Source of the DNA: an uncultured Bacteroidales bacterium
GTDB lineage: Bacteria > Bacteroidota > Bacteroidia > Bacteroidales > Muribaculaceae
Assembly: GCA_900539915.1 (NCBI GenBank)
Contig: UQDU01000002.1
Span: 1 to 64,000, forward strand
Reading direction: 5' to 3'
Length of the DNA: 64,000 nucleotides
Positions 27,578 through 36,033 of the stretch are shown piece after piece. Numbering within the stretch: position 1 is the first letter of the stretch; every line of letters begins with the position of its first letter. The notes beneath the pieces were generated by a model. That model was not told the origin of the DNA. It searched no databases and saw nothing but the letters and a program-made list of their open reading frames with translations. A program made the translations under genes and the position numbers.

Positions 27578-28708
27578 TCAGGCTTCGGAGAGGCACTTGC
27601 GGAACTCGGCGATGAACTGGCGTGCCTCGTCCATGGTGATGGTCAGCGGAGGGAGCAGACGCACTGTGTGCTCGCCGGCGCCTCCGGTGAAGATATGGTG
27701 GTCAAAGAGGAGTTTCTTGCGCACTTCCGACGCCGGACCCTCGACCTCAGCACCGATCATCAGGCCGCGGCCGCGCACATCCTTGAGCTGCGGCATCTTG
27801 CGGAGCTCCTCAAGGAGATATGCGCCTACCTTGGCGGCGTTGTCGATGAGATTTTCGCTCTCCATCACCTCCAGTACGGCTATGGCTGCGGCACATCCGA
27901 GGTGGTTGCCTCCGAAAGTGGTGCCGAGCATCCCCTTGACAGGCTTGATGTCGGGCGAAATCAGCACCGCCGACATCGGGAAGCCGTTGGCTATTCCCTT
28001 GGCCACGGTGATGATGTCCGGGCGGATGCCTGTGTGCTGGTGGGCAAAGAACTTGCCCGTGCGGCCATAGCCGCTCTGTATCTCGTCAAGTATGAGCAGC
28101 GTGCCTGTCTCCTTGGTGATTTCGCGGAGCTGGCGCATGAAATCGTCCGACACCATGCGTATGCCGGCCACGCCCTGTATGCCCTCAATGATAGCCGCTG
28201 CAAACTCCCCTGTGGTGAGCTTGGCGCGGACAGCCTCAATGTCGTTGAGAGGAGCGAACTCCACATTGTCCGTGCGGTTAAACGGAGCCTGTATCTTGGG
28301 ATTGTCGGTAGCGGCCACAGCAGCCGATGTGCGGCCATGGAAAGCCTTGTCAAATGCGAGGAGCTTCTTGCGCCCGGTGATGAACGATGCCAGTTTGATG
28401 GCATTTTCGTTGGCTTCCGCGCCCGAGTTGACCAGGAAAAGCTGGTAGTCGTCGTAGCCTGACACCTTGCCGAGCAGGTCGGCGAGACGCTGCTGGAGCG
28501 AATTTTGCACCGAGTTGCTGTAGAATGGCATCATGGCCACCTGACGGCTCACGGCCTCCACGTAACGGGGGTGTGCGTGGCCTATGGATATGACGGCATG
28601 GCCTCCGTAGAGGTCAAGGTACTCGGTGCCGTCGGCGGTGTAGACATGGTTGCCCTTGCCGCGTACCGGTTCTATGTCGTAGAGAGAATATACGTCGAAG
28701 AGTTTCAT
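27578..28708 (-). CDS. argD: N-acylornithine aminotransferase ArgD
   Basis: A PLP-dependent class-III aminotransferase that makes N-acylornithine from the semialdehyde using glutamate. The 376-aa product has the LILDEIQSGYGRTGK signature; the PLP lysine is expected in the TVAKGIANGFP segment, and GTTFGGNHLGCAAA completes the active site. It is the last gene of GNAT-argG-argC-argD, starting 11 bp after argC. It is somewhat short for the family (~390-400) but no motif is missing. Confidence 0.94.
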   Translation of the reverse strand: MKLFDVYSLYDIEPVRGKGNHVYTADGTEYLDLYGGHAVISIGHAHPRYVEAVSRQVAMMPFYSNSVQNSLQQRLADLLGKVSGYDDYQLFLVNSGAEANENAIKLASFITGRKKLLAFDKAFHGRTSAAVAATDNPKIQAPFNRTDNVEFAPLNDIEAVRAKLTTGEFAAAIIEGIQGVAGIRMVSDDFMRQLREITKETGTLLILDEIQSGYGRTGKFFAHQHTGIRPDIITVAKGIANGFPMSAVLISPDIKPVKGMLGTTFGGNHLGCAAAIAVLEVMESENLIDNAAKVGAYLLEELRKMPQLKDVRGRGLMIGAEVEGPASEVRKKLLFDHHIFTGGAGEHTVRLLPPLTITMDEARQFIAEFRKCLSEA

Positions 28709-28719
28709 TACAGTCGTTA

Positions 28720-29682
28720 TCAGAATGCCGAAGGCTTGAGCTGCAGACCCATGGTCTCGGGTAGGCCGAACATGAGATTCATGTTCTGCACGGCCTGTCC
28801 GCTCGCACCTTTGAGGAGGTTGTCGATGGCCGAGATGATGAGGAGCTTGCCTTCGTGCCGGATGATATGTATGAGGGCCTTGTTGGTGTTGACCACCTGC
28901 TTGAGGTCGATGTTGGCGTCAGTGTAGTGGGTGAACGCCGCCGAGGCATAGAAATCGGAGTAGAGCTTGGCTATCTCCTCGGCAGTGCGGTCGGTGTCGA
29001 CAGTCACCATCGCGAAGATGCCGCGAGCGAAGTCGCCGCGCACGGGCACGAACCATATCTGTGAGTCGAAGCCCGGTTGCTGCTGCGAGAGCGTCATGCG
29101 TATCTCCTTGAGGTGCTGATGGGTGAAAGCCTTGTAGACCGACACGTTGTCGGTGCGCCAGCTGAAGTGTGTGGTGGCACCGGGCTTGACACCTGCGCCT
29201 GTAGAGCCTGTGATGCCGGTGACATTGATGTCACCGTGGAGCAGACCGGCGGATGCGAGGGGGAGCATGGCAAGCTGCAGGGCTGTGGCGAAGCAGCCGG
29301 GATTGGCCACCTTGTCGGCTCCCTTGATGCGGTCACGGTTGACCTCGGGGAGTCCGTAGACATAGCCCTCCGATTCGTCACGGAAGTCCTGGGCCAGATC
29401 CACCACCTTGACACCTGCCGGGAGGGAGTTTTCGCTCCAGAACTTGGAGCTTGCCCCATGGCCCGAGCACATGAACACCACATCTACCCGGTCAAGGGGG
29501 TGCGAGTCCGAGAACACCATGTCGGTGTCGCCGATAAGTCCCATGTGGACATCGGTGACGGGGTTGCCGGCGTTGCTGGTAGAGTGCACCCACTCTATCT
29601 CTACTTCGGGATGGTTGATGAGGATGCGGAGGAGTTCGCCGGCAGTGTAGCCGGCGCCTCCGATGATGCCTGCGCGTATCAC
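28720..29682 (-). CDS. argC: N-acyl-gamma-glutamyl-phosphate reductase ArgC
   Basis: NADPH-dependent reduction of the acylglutamyl phosphate to the semialdehyde. The 320-aa protein has an N-terminal Rossmann motif (AGIIGGAGYTAGEL) and the catalytic cysteine in NPGCFATALQ. It starts with GTG (29682-29680), which overlaps the argG TGA by 4 bp, so the two are coupled. A later ATG would remove the nucleotide-binding motif. Confidence 0.95.
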   Translation of the reverse strand: MIRAGIIGGAGYTAGELLRILINHPEVEIEWVHSTSNAGNPVTDVHMGLIGDTDMVFSDSHPLDRVDVVFMCSGHGASSKFWSENSLPAGVKVVDLAQDFRDESEGYVYGLPEVNRDRIKGADKVANPGCFATALQLAMLPLASAGLLHGDINVTGITGSTGAGVKPGATTHFSWRTDNVSVYKAFTHQHLKEIRMTLSQQQPGFDSQIWFVPVRGDFARGIFAMVTVDTDRTAEEIAKLYSDFYASAAFTHYTDANIDLKQVVNTNKALIHIIRHEGKLLIISAIDNLLKGASGQAVQNMNLMFGLPETMGLQLKPSAF

Positions 29683-30884
29683 TTGTTGTTACGGTTCTGG
29701 ACGTTGTAGAAAATCTTCATCTGGTTGCCGAGAATCTTGGTGAAGCCCTTGACATCGTCGGCACTCCAGGCCTTGTTGACCTCGCCGTATTCGCCGAAGT
29801 CGGTCTTCATCAGGTCGTAGGGAGAATCCACGCCCACGAGAGTGTAGCCGAGCGGACGGAGAGTCAGCTCTACGGTGCCGGTTACATTCTGCTGGCTGCT
29901 TTCGAGGAATTTCTCCATGTCGCGCATGACGGGTTCGAGATACTGTGCCTCGTGGAGGAACATGCCGTACCATGTGCCTATCTGGTCCTTCCAGTACTGC
30001 TGCCATTTGGTCAGGGTGTGCTTCTCGAGCATCTTGTGGGCGGCGATGATGAGGATGGGGCCGGCGGCCTCAAAACCTACGCGGCCCTTGATGCCGATGA
30101 TGGTGTCGCCGATGTGCATGTCGCGGCCTATGCCGTACTTGCTGCCTATGGCCTCTATCTCGCGGATGGCGTCGATCATATTGTCGAACTTCTTGCCGTT
30201 GACGGCAGAAATCTCGCCTTTGTCAAATGATATTTTCAGGGTTTCCTCGCCTGATGCGGTCACTTGGCTGGGATATGCGTGCTCGGGAAGTGTCTGCTCG
30301 CTGTGGAGAGTCTCCTTGCCGCCGATTGATGTGCCCCAGAGACCCTTGTTGATGGAGTATTCCATCTTCTTGAAGTCGTCCTGGATGCCGTGTTTGCGGA
30401 GGTAGTCGATTTCATACTCGCGTGTGAGGGTCATGTCACGTGTCGGGGTGATGATTTCGATTTCGGGAGCGAGAATCTGGAAAGTCAGGTCAAAACGCAC
30501 CTGGTCGTTGCCGGCGCCGGTAGATCCGTGGGCCACGGCGTCCGCGCCGATTTTCTTGGCGTATTCGATGATGGCTATGGCCTGGAAGATGCGCTCTGAC
30601 GATACCGAGATGGGGTATGTGCCGTTGCGGAGCACGTTGCCGGCTATCATGTAGCGGATGCTCTTGTCATAGTAGTCTTTGGTGATGTCGAGCGATGCGT
30701 GTGATGCGGCACCGAGTTTCATCGCCTTCTGCTCTATGCGTGCGAGTTCCTCGTCGGAGAAGCCGCCGGTGTTGGCGAGGGCTGTGTGTACCTCGTAGCC
30801 GAGGTCTTCCGAGAGATATTTTGCGCAAAATGATGTGTCAAGACCTCCACTGAAGGCGAGAACGACTTTTTTCTTCTTGTCCAT
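29679..30884 (-). CDS. argG: Argininosuccinate synthase
   Basis: ATP-dependent condensation of citrulline and aspartate. The 401-aa product has the PP-loop FSGGLDTSFC (11-20), the HGSTGAGNDQVRFD segment and the normal family length. It lies between the GNAT gene and argC. The 9-bp tandem array 30931-30970 occupies its upstream gap and I see no TAnnTTTG box there, so it is probably read from the GNAT promoter. Confidence 0.96.
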   Translation of the reverse strand: MDKKKKVVLAFSGGLDTSFCAKYLSEDLGYEVHTALANTGGFSDEELARIEQKAMKLGAASHASLDITKDYYDKSIRYMIAGNVLRNGTYPISVSSERIFQAIAIIEYAKKIGADAVAHGSTGAGNDQVRFDLTFQILAPEIEIITPTRDMTLTREYEIDYLRKHGIQDDFKKMEYSINKGLWGTSIGGKETLHSEQTLPEHAYPSQVTASGEETLKISFDKGEISAVNGKKFDNMIDAIREIEAIGSKYGIGRDMHIGDTIIGIKGRVGFEAAGPILIIAAHKMLEKHTLTKWQQYWKDQIGTWYGMFLHEAQYLEPVMRDMEKFLESSQQNVTGTVELTLRPLGYTLVGVDSPYDLMKTDFGEYGEVNKAWSADDVKGFTKILGNQMKIFYNVQNRNNK

Positions 30885-30930
30885 AGCGCTTGGTGTTGTT
30901 TTATTGTTGTGGGATATTTTTTAAGAGGGA

Positions 30931-30970
30931 CTTTAAGGTCTTTAAGGACTTTAGGGTCTTTAACGACCTT
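30931..30970. repeat. 9-bp tandem array (CTTTAAGGT family)
   Basis: Units CTTTAAGGT, CTTTAAGGA, CTTTAGGGT, CTTTAACGA and a partial CCTT lie 8 bp beyond the GNAT stop codon and 46 bp upstream of argG. Confidence 0.8.
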
Positions 30971-30978
30971 GGGAAGTG

Positions 30979-31599
30979 TTATTTGTTGAGATGGAAGAGT
31001 TTGCGGAAGAGGGTGGCCACCCATGTGCGGTAGGGGGTTGACCATGACTGCTTCTTGAGTTCGGCCTTGGGGTCGTAGAGCATGCCGTAGCAGAGGCACA
31101 TGCGGCGGTTGTTGCGCTGCAGGATGTCATAGTTGACACAGCCCTGGCAGCCGTTCCAGAACTCGTCTTCCTGGGGCAGCTCAGAGAAAGTCACCGGCTT
31201 GTAGCCGAGACGCGAGTTGAGCTTCATCACAGGGAGTGATGTGGTGATGGAGAATATCTTTGCGTAGGGGAATCGTCGTCGGGCAAGCTCAAATGTCTTG
31301 TTTTTGATACGTGCCGCAAGTCCGAGCTTGCGGTATTCGGGGTCAACGATGAGACCCGAGGTGGCTACGTAATCGCCGTGGCCCCAGCTTTCGATGTAGC
31401 TGAAACCAATCAGACGGTCGCCGTACATGGCCACAACTGCCTTTCCACCCTTGATCTTGTCTTCGATATACTTGGGTGAACGGCGAGCGATGCCGGTGCC
31501 GCGCTGCAGAGCCGATTCGTAAATTAGATTGACAATGTGTTCGGCGTATTTGACATGTTCGTCAGTGGCAAACATCACCGAAACCTGATCGTTGTTCAT
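30979..31599 (-). CDS. GNAT acyltransferase, candidate N-acylglutamate synthase of the arginine pathway
   Basis: A 206-aa protein with a GNAT fold. Acyl-CoA binding is suggested by VDPEYRKLGLAARI (~89-102), preceded by VATSGLIV. The C-terminal third has four cysteines (GCQGCVNYD and MCLCYG), unusual for GNATs and possibly metal-binding. No classical argA or argJ is visible in the window. Genes of this type next to argG in Bacteroides have been proposed from mutant phenotypes to make the acylated glutamate; from memory this is BT3761. It leads the argG-argC-argD unit and has its own promoter box. Confidence 0.7.
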   Translation of the reverse strand: MNNDQVSVMFATDEHVKYAEHIVNLIYESALQRGTGIARRSPKYIEDKIKGGKAVVAMYGDRLIGFSYIESWGHGDYVATSGLIVDPEYRKLGLAARIKNKTFELARRRFPYAKIFSITTSLPVMKLNSRLGYKPVTFSELPQEDEFWNGCQGCVNYDILQRNNRRMCLCYGMLYDPKAELKKQSWSTPYRTWVATLFRKLFHLNK

Positions 31600-31648
31600 C
31601 GAAAATAAATTACCTTAGAAGATATAAGTTGCCTATATAAACGGACTG

Positions 31649-31656
31649 CAAAGTTA
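31649..31656 (-). promoter_or_regulatory. -7 box of GNAT-argGCD operon
   Basis: TAACTTTG on the minus strand, a full consensus match, 50 bp upstream of the ATG. No clear -33 TTTG at normal spacing. Confidence 0.6.
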
Positions 31657-31714
31657 ATGAAAAAAATCCTAAACAGCGCGATTTTTGTTACAATCTGAGT
31701 TTGGCGGGGCGAAT

Positions 31715-31744
31715 CTTATAAGTTTTTATAAGTCTTATAAGTCC
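31715..31744. repeat. 9-bp tandem array (CTTATAAGT family)
   Basis: CTTATAAGT, TTTTATAAGT (10 bp) and CTTATAAGT, then CC, 9 bp beyond the proA stop codon. Confidence 0.75.
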
Positions 31745-31752
31745 TGTATGGC

Positions 31753-33006
31753 TCAGGGGCGTGTCTGGCCGTTGCCGTCGATGAGCCAGCGGTAAGTGGT
31801 TATTTCGGCGAGTCCCATGGGGCCACGCGGTCCGAGCTTCTGGGTGCTGATGCCTATTTCCGCGCCGAGGCCGAATTGTGCGCCGTCGGTGAAGCTTGTC
31901 GGGGCGTTGACGTAGACACAGGCAGCGTCCACTTCGCGGCGGAAACGCTCGGCATGGTCGGCGTTGGCAGTGATGATGCATTCGCTGTGGCCTGAGCCGT
32001 AGCGTGCTATGTGGTCTATGGCCTCCGAGATGCTGTCGACGGTGCGGATGCCCATCTTGTAGTCCATCCACTCTGTGGCGAATGTGTCATCATCGGCATG
32101 ATGCAGCAGCGTGGCCGGGTAGCTGCCTTCAAGGGCTGCGTAGGAGCGGTCGTCGGCATATATCTGCACCTCCTTGCCGGCCATGGGCTCCACGAGCTGC
32201 GGCAGATCGGCGAGGCGGCTGCTGTCGATGATGAGAGTGTCGAGGGCGTTGCAGACGCTCACGCGGCGCGTCTTGGCGTTGAATATGATGTCGCGTCCCA
32301 TGGTGAGGTCGCCGTCACGGTCGAAGTATGCGCTTACCACCCCTGCGCCTGTCTCTATGACAGGGACGCGGGCATTGTCACGCACGAAATTGATGAGACG
32401 CTTGCCTCCGCGAGGGATACATACGTCCACGTATCCGACAGCATTGAGCATGGCCGCTGTGGCCTCGTGGGTTGCAGGTAGCAGGGCCACGACGTTCTCG
32501 TCGACACCCTCTTCGCGGAGCACGCGGCGGATGAGGCTGACTATCGCCTTGTTGGAATCCTCGGCGTCGCTGCCTCCCTTGAGTATGCAGGCGTTGGCGG
32601 TCTTGAAGCAGAGCGCGAAAACGTCGAAAGTCACGTTGGGACGGGCCTCGTAGATGATGCCTATGACGCCGAAGGGCACTCGCACACGGCGCAGACGCAG
32701 CCCGTTGGGGCGCACCGACTCATCTATTATTTCACCGACAGGGCAGGGGAGCGATGCCACATGGCGCATGTCTGACGCTATGCCGGCGAGACGCTCCACG
32801 GAGAGCTGCAGACGGTCATAGAGGGGGTTGCTGCGGTCCATGCGTGACAGGTCGCGGGCGTTGGCTTCAAGCAGAGCCGGAGCATCAGCTTCAAGGGCGT
32901 CGGCGAGATGCAGCAGCACGGCGTTGCGCTTGTCGACTGACAGAGAGCCCATGTGTCGTGAAGCCTGTTTTACGGCTGAAAATATGTCGGTGAGGTCGGT
33001 TTGCAT
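31753..33006 (-). CDS. proA: Gamma-glutamyl phosphate reductase ProA
   Basis: NADPH-dependent conversion of glutamyl-5-phosphate to the semialdehyde in proline synthesis. The 417-aa product matches the family length and has the ALDH-fold segments VPFGVIGIIYEARPNV and FKTANACILKGGSDA. The catalytic cysteine lies in RRVSVCNALDTL. It is the last gene of proC-proB-proA, 28 bp after proB. A tandem array follows the stop. Confidence 0.96.
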   Translation of the reverse strand: MQTDLTDIFSAVKQASRHMGSLSVDKRNAVLLHLADALEADAPALLEANARDLSRMDRSNPLYDRLQLSVERLAGIASDMRHVASLPCPVGEIIDESVRPNGLRLRRVRVPFGVIGIIYEARPNVTFDVFALCFKTANACILKGGSDAEDSNKAIVSLIRRVLREEGVDENVVALLPATHEATAAMLNAVGYVDVCIPRGGKRLINFVRDNARVPVIETGAGVVSAYFDRDGDLTMGRDIIFNAKTRRVSVCNALDTLIIDSSRLADLPQLVEPMAGKEVQIYADDRSYAALEGSYPATLLHHADDDTFATEWMDYKMGIRTVDSISEAIDHIARYGSGHSECIITANADHAERFRREVDAACVYVNAPTSFTDGAQFGLGAEIGISTQKLGPRGPMGLAEITTYRWLIDGNGQTRP

Positions 33007-33034
33007 AATTATATATATATGTGTGATGTATGTT

Positions 33035-34114
33035 TTATTCGATAAACAGGTAGTCGTAGTGGACTATTGGCTTGCTGCCGTGGCGTCCGAGCACCGATTC
33101 GGTCTCCTCGTTGGAGAGGCTGGCGCGTCCTATGCCGATTTTGGTGCTGTCGGGGCCGTAGATGTCCACTATGTCTCCCTCTTCCCACTCTCCCTCTATT
33201 GATGTCACACCTATGGGGAGGAGGCTTATGGCCTTGTCGCTGCGGAGGGCTTCGGCGGCCTTGTCGTTGACGTTGATGCGCCCTTTGGTGAAGCTGGTGC
33301 TATGGGCCAGCCACCGCTTGATATTGCTGACAGGCTCCTCGCGCGGCACAAACTCGGTGTGGGGCGTGTGCTTGGGGTCGGATATGACCGCTGTGAGTAT
33401 GCCGGGGCGTGTGCCGTTGGCTATGATGACACGCACGCCCTCCTCCGAGAGGCGTCGGGCTATGCCGTATTTCGTGCCCATGCCTCCGCGGCCAAATCCG
33501 CTCTTGGTGGTCTGGATATACCGGCTGAGGTCGTCGCCTATGGCCACGCTCTCTATCAGCCGGGAGTCGGGCTGCTCGGGCGAACCGGTGTATATGCCGT
33601 CGATGTTTGAGAGAATCACGAGGGTGTCGGCGTCCATCATCGCGGCGATGATGCCCGACAGCTCGTCGTTGTCGGTAAACATCAGTTCGGTCAGCGACGC
33701 CGTGTCGTTTTCGTTGGCCACAGGCAGCACGCCGTTTTCAAGCATCACCTGCATCGCCGCCCTCTGGTTGAGGTAGGAGCGACGGGATGAGAAATTCTCT
33801 TTCTGGGTCAGCACCTGGCCTATGGTGATGCCGTATTCGGCAAACAGGGAGGTGTATATGTTGAGCAGCTTGATCTGGCCCACCGCCGAGAATATCTGAC
33901 GCTGGCCCACGGAATCGAGTTTCTTTGACGGCTTGACCATGCAGCGTCCGCAAGCCACGGCACCGCTTGACACCAGTATGACCTGGTGGCCGAGACGGCG
34001 CAGAGCGGCAATCTGGTCCACAATCTGGGCCATGTTGACCACGTTGGGGCGTCCGTCGGCACGTGTGAGGACGTTGCTGCCCACCTTGACCACTATGCGG
34101 CGTGACTTCTTCAT
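33035..34114 (-). CDS. proB: Glutamate 5-kinase ProB
   Basis: Phosphorylates glutamate in the first step of proline synthesis. The 359-aa product has the amino-acid-kinase N-terminus IVVKVGSNVLTRADG, the VSSGAVACG segment, FTDNDELSG and a C-terminal PUA domain (about 275-359). The ATG at 34114-34112 was chosen because it overlaps the proC stop (ATGA) and gives the canonical N-terminus; the longer frame is a read through proC. Confidence 0.94.
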   Translation of the reverse strand: MKKSRRIVVKVGSNVLTRADGRPNVVNMAQIVDQIAALRRLGHQVILVSSGAVACGRCMVKPSKKLDSVGQRQIFSAVGQIKLLNIYTSLFAEYGITIGQVLTQKENFSSRRSYLNQRAAMQVMLENGVLPVANENDTASLTELMFTDNDELSGIIAAMMDADTLVILSNIDGIYTGSPEQPDSRLIESVAIGDDLSRYIQTTKSGFGRGGMGTKYGIARRLSEEGVRVIIANGTRPGILTAVISDPKHTPHTEFVPREEPVSNIKRWLAHSTSFTKGRINVNDKAAEALRSDKAISLLPIGVTSIEGEWEEGDIVDIYGPDSTKIGIGRASLSNEETESVLGRHGSKPIVHYDYLFIE

Positions 34115-34902
34115 GCTTTCAGTCCGGCTTTGAGTCCGCGTATCACGGCAGATGTAAATCCGGCATGCTCCATCTCGTTGAGACCCTTGATGGTCACGCC
34201 TCCGGGGGTGGTAACCTTGTCGATTTCGCTCTCGGGGTGCGCTCCGGGGAGGCTGAGCAGACCTGCGGCGCCTTTGACCGTCTGCACCACTATCTTCTGC
34301 GCGTCGGCAGCCTTGAATCCGAGTTCCACTCCGCCCTCTACGGCGGCGCGAATGTAGCGCATGGCGTAGGCTATGCCGCATGAAGCCAGAGTGGTGCCGG
34401 CGGCGAGAAGCCTTTCCTCGGTGACAAGGGTTGAGCCCATGAGATTGAATACACCGACTATCTCGGCGACTGTCTGCTCGTCGGCGGTCACGGGAGCCAC
34501 GAATGTCATGGACTCGCCTATGGCTACGGCGATGTTGGGGATGACGAGAGCCGCCTGGGGCAGCTGGCCGTCGGGTTTGCGGAGCCAGTCACAGAGCTGC
34601 TCCGAAGATATGCCGGCAGCGATGAGCACCACCGACTGGCTATCATAGCGGAGCTCGTGGCGTATGCCGGCCAGCACCTTCTCGACAAGCCACGGCTTGA
34701 CGACCACCATCACCATGTCGGCATCGGAGATGGCCGAGACATTGTCGGTGGTAGCAGCCGCGCCGAGTGCGGCAAAGTGTTCGACAACCTTGTCGGAGGG
34801 GTCGGCTACGGTCAGGTTTGAGGCGTTGTAGCCGTTGTTGATGAGTCCTGTGGCGATGGCGCCTCCCATGGCACCTGCGCCGATGATAGCGATTTTAGTC
34901 AT
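34111..34902 (-). CDS. proC: Pyrroline-5-carboxylate reductase ProC
   Basis: NAD(P)H-dependent last step of proline synthesis. The 263-aa protein starts with the Rossmann motif IAIIGAGAMGGAIATGL and ends with the conserved LPGAHPESEIDKVTTPGG / TIKGLNEME region. It is the first gene of proCBA, with a TAACTTTG box 38 bp upstream. Confidence 0.95.
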   Translation of the reverse strand: MTKIAIIGAGAMGGAIATGLINNGYNASNLTVADPSDKVVEHFAALGAAATTDNVSAISDADMVMVVVKPWLVEKVLAGIRHELRYDSQSVVLIAAGISSEQLCDWLRKPDGQLPQAALVIPNIAVAIGESMTFVAPVTADEQTVAEIVGVFNLMGSTLVTEERLLAAGTTLASCGIAYAMRYIRAAVEGGVELGFKAADAQKIVVQTVKGAAGLLSLPGAHPESEIDKVTTPGGVTIKGLNEMEHAGFTSAVIRGLKAGLKA

Positions 34903-34939
34903 ATAGCGGGATATATGTTGGAGATTGTAAGTCAGACTG

Positions 34940-34947
34940 CAAAGTTA
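34940..34947 (-). promoter_or_regulatory. -7 box of proCBA
   Basis: TAACTTTG on the minus strand, a full match, 38 bp before the proC ATG. It is back to back with the plus-strand box at 34991. Confidence 0.6.
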
Positions 34948-34990
34948 GCATTTTACAGTAGTTTTACATGGATTCGGAGATATAAATCGT

Positions 34991-34998
34991 TAACTTTG
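34991..34998 (+). promoter_or_regulatory. -7 box of GT2 gene
   Basis: TAACTTTG, a full match, 24 bp before the ATG at 35022, so the leader would be short. Confidence 0.6.
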
Positions 34999-35021
34999 CG
35001 GCACAAAGGCATCTCTGACGC

Positions 35022-35855
35022 ATGATGACAACAGATACGGCAACAGCTCCACGGCTCACACTCGAGGTGGCAATATGCACCATGGGCGCAGACGGCATCG
35101 CCGGGGTCTCACGCATGGTGGCAGCTCCGCAGAGAGGTGTCAGCTACATGATTTCGTGGCAGAATAGCGATGGATGCCGCGTGCCTCCGGAGCTTGACGG
35201 ACGCACGGACGTCAGGATAGTAAAGTGTCAGCGACGAGGACTGTCGGCCAACCGCAACAATGCCCTCGACCATGCCCGGGGGGATATAATACTCATCGCC
35301 GACGATGACCTCGAGTATCGCGACGGGGCATTTGAGGCCATAAGGCGCGTCTTTGAGGAAAATCCGCAGCTCGAATATGCCGCCTTCAGGCACGACGGCC
35401 CCGGGGAGAGGCATTATCCGGAGCAGGAGACCCGGCTGGAGTTGCCGCTTCCGCGTAATTACTTCCAGACCTCGTTTGAGGTGGCATTGCGGCGTGAGAG
35501 CCGTGCCGGCTGTCTGCGCTACTGCGAGCAGTTCGGCCTCGGGTCGGGCAGATACATCTGCGGCGAGGAGGAGCTGCTGCTCCGTAAAGCCATACGCCGT
35601 GGCGTGGAGTGCCGGTTTTTCCCTGTGACCATTGTCACCCATCCGGGCGTCTCCACCGGATTCCGTCAGTCGGAGCGCGATGCGGTCAACCGTGTGCGCG
35701 GAGTTCTGACGGTCGTGGACCATCCGTTTTCGTGGCCGCTTAGGGCGGTGGTGAGAGGTTGGCGTTCAGGCGGTTGCATGGGCGCGTTGCGCAGTCTGGG
35801 CGGTGCGGTTGAAGCCTGTGTGCTTCCCCATGTCAGGCGCTATCTCGGCTCGTAA
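35022..35855 (+). CDS. Glycosyltransferase family 2-like protein
   Basis: A 277-aa cytoplasmic GT-A enzyme. The nucleotide-sugar site is shown by RGLSANRNNALDHARGDII and the metal-binding ADDDLE (93-98). CGEEELLLRKAIRRG resembles the acceptor/base segment of GT2. No transmembrane helix is clear. It is monocistronic between proCBA and nifJ. It probably decorates a surface polysaccharide, but no substrate can be named. Confidence 0.8.
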   Translation: MMTTDTATAPRLTLEVAICTMGADGIAGVSRMVAAPQRGVSYMISWQNSDGCRVPPELDGRTDVRIVKCQRRGLSANRNNALDHARGDIILIADDDLEYRDGAFEAIRRVFEENPQLEYAAFRHDGPGERHYPEQETRLELPLPRNYFQTSFEVALRRESRAGCLRYCEQFGLGSGRYICGEEELLLRKAIRRGVECRFFPVTIVTHPGVSTGFRQSERDAVNRVRGVLTVVDHPFSWPLRAVVRGWRSGGCMGALRSLGGAVEACVLPHVRRYLGS

Positions 35856-35874
35856 CGGGGTATGTGAGAAAAAG

Positions 35875-35905
35875 TTGGCAAAAAGACGAAATTTCCGTAT
35901 CTTTG
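35875..35905 (+). promoter_or_regulatory. nifJ promoter
   Basis: TTGG (35875-35878), 19 bp, then TATCTTTG (35898-35905). It gives a leader of about 120 nt containing a small GGAG/CTCC hairpin near its start. No known riboswitch recognised. Confidence 0.65.
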
Positions 35906-36033
35906 CAATCGTGCTTTTTTTGGAGTAGAATCTCCTGCCGTGCACTCCGGGACCGGGTTGCATACAGATAATGCCCGCGCCCTCGTAAATCAAGAAATAT
36001 CAATTATATATTGAACAATAGAAATTGAAGCTT

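Noticed and set aside
33035..34381. Longer ProB of 448 aa
   Set aside because: The extra N-terminal part is an out-of-frame read of proC; the ATG overlapping the proC stop gives the canonical ProB start.
35912..36033. Riboswitch in the nifJ leader
   Set aside because: Only a small GGAG/CTCC hairpin is visible; no conserved riboswitch core was recognised.
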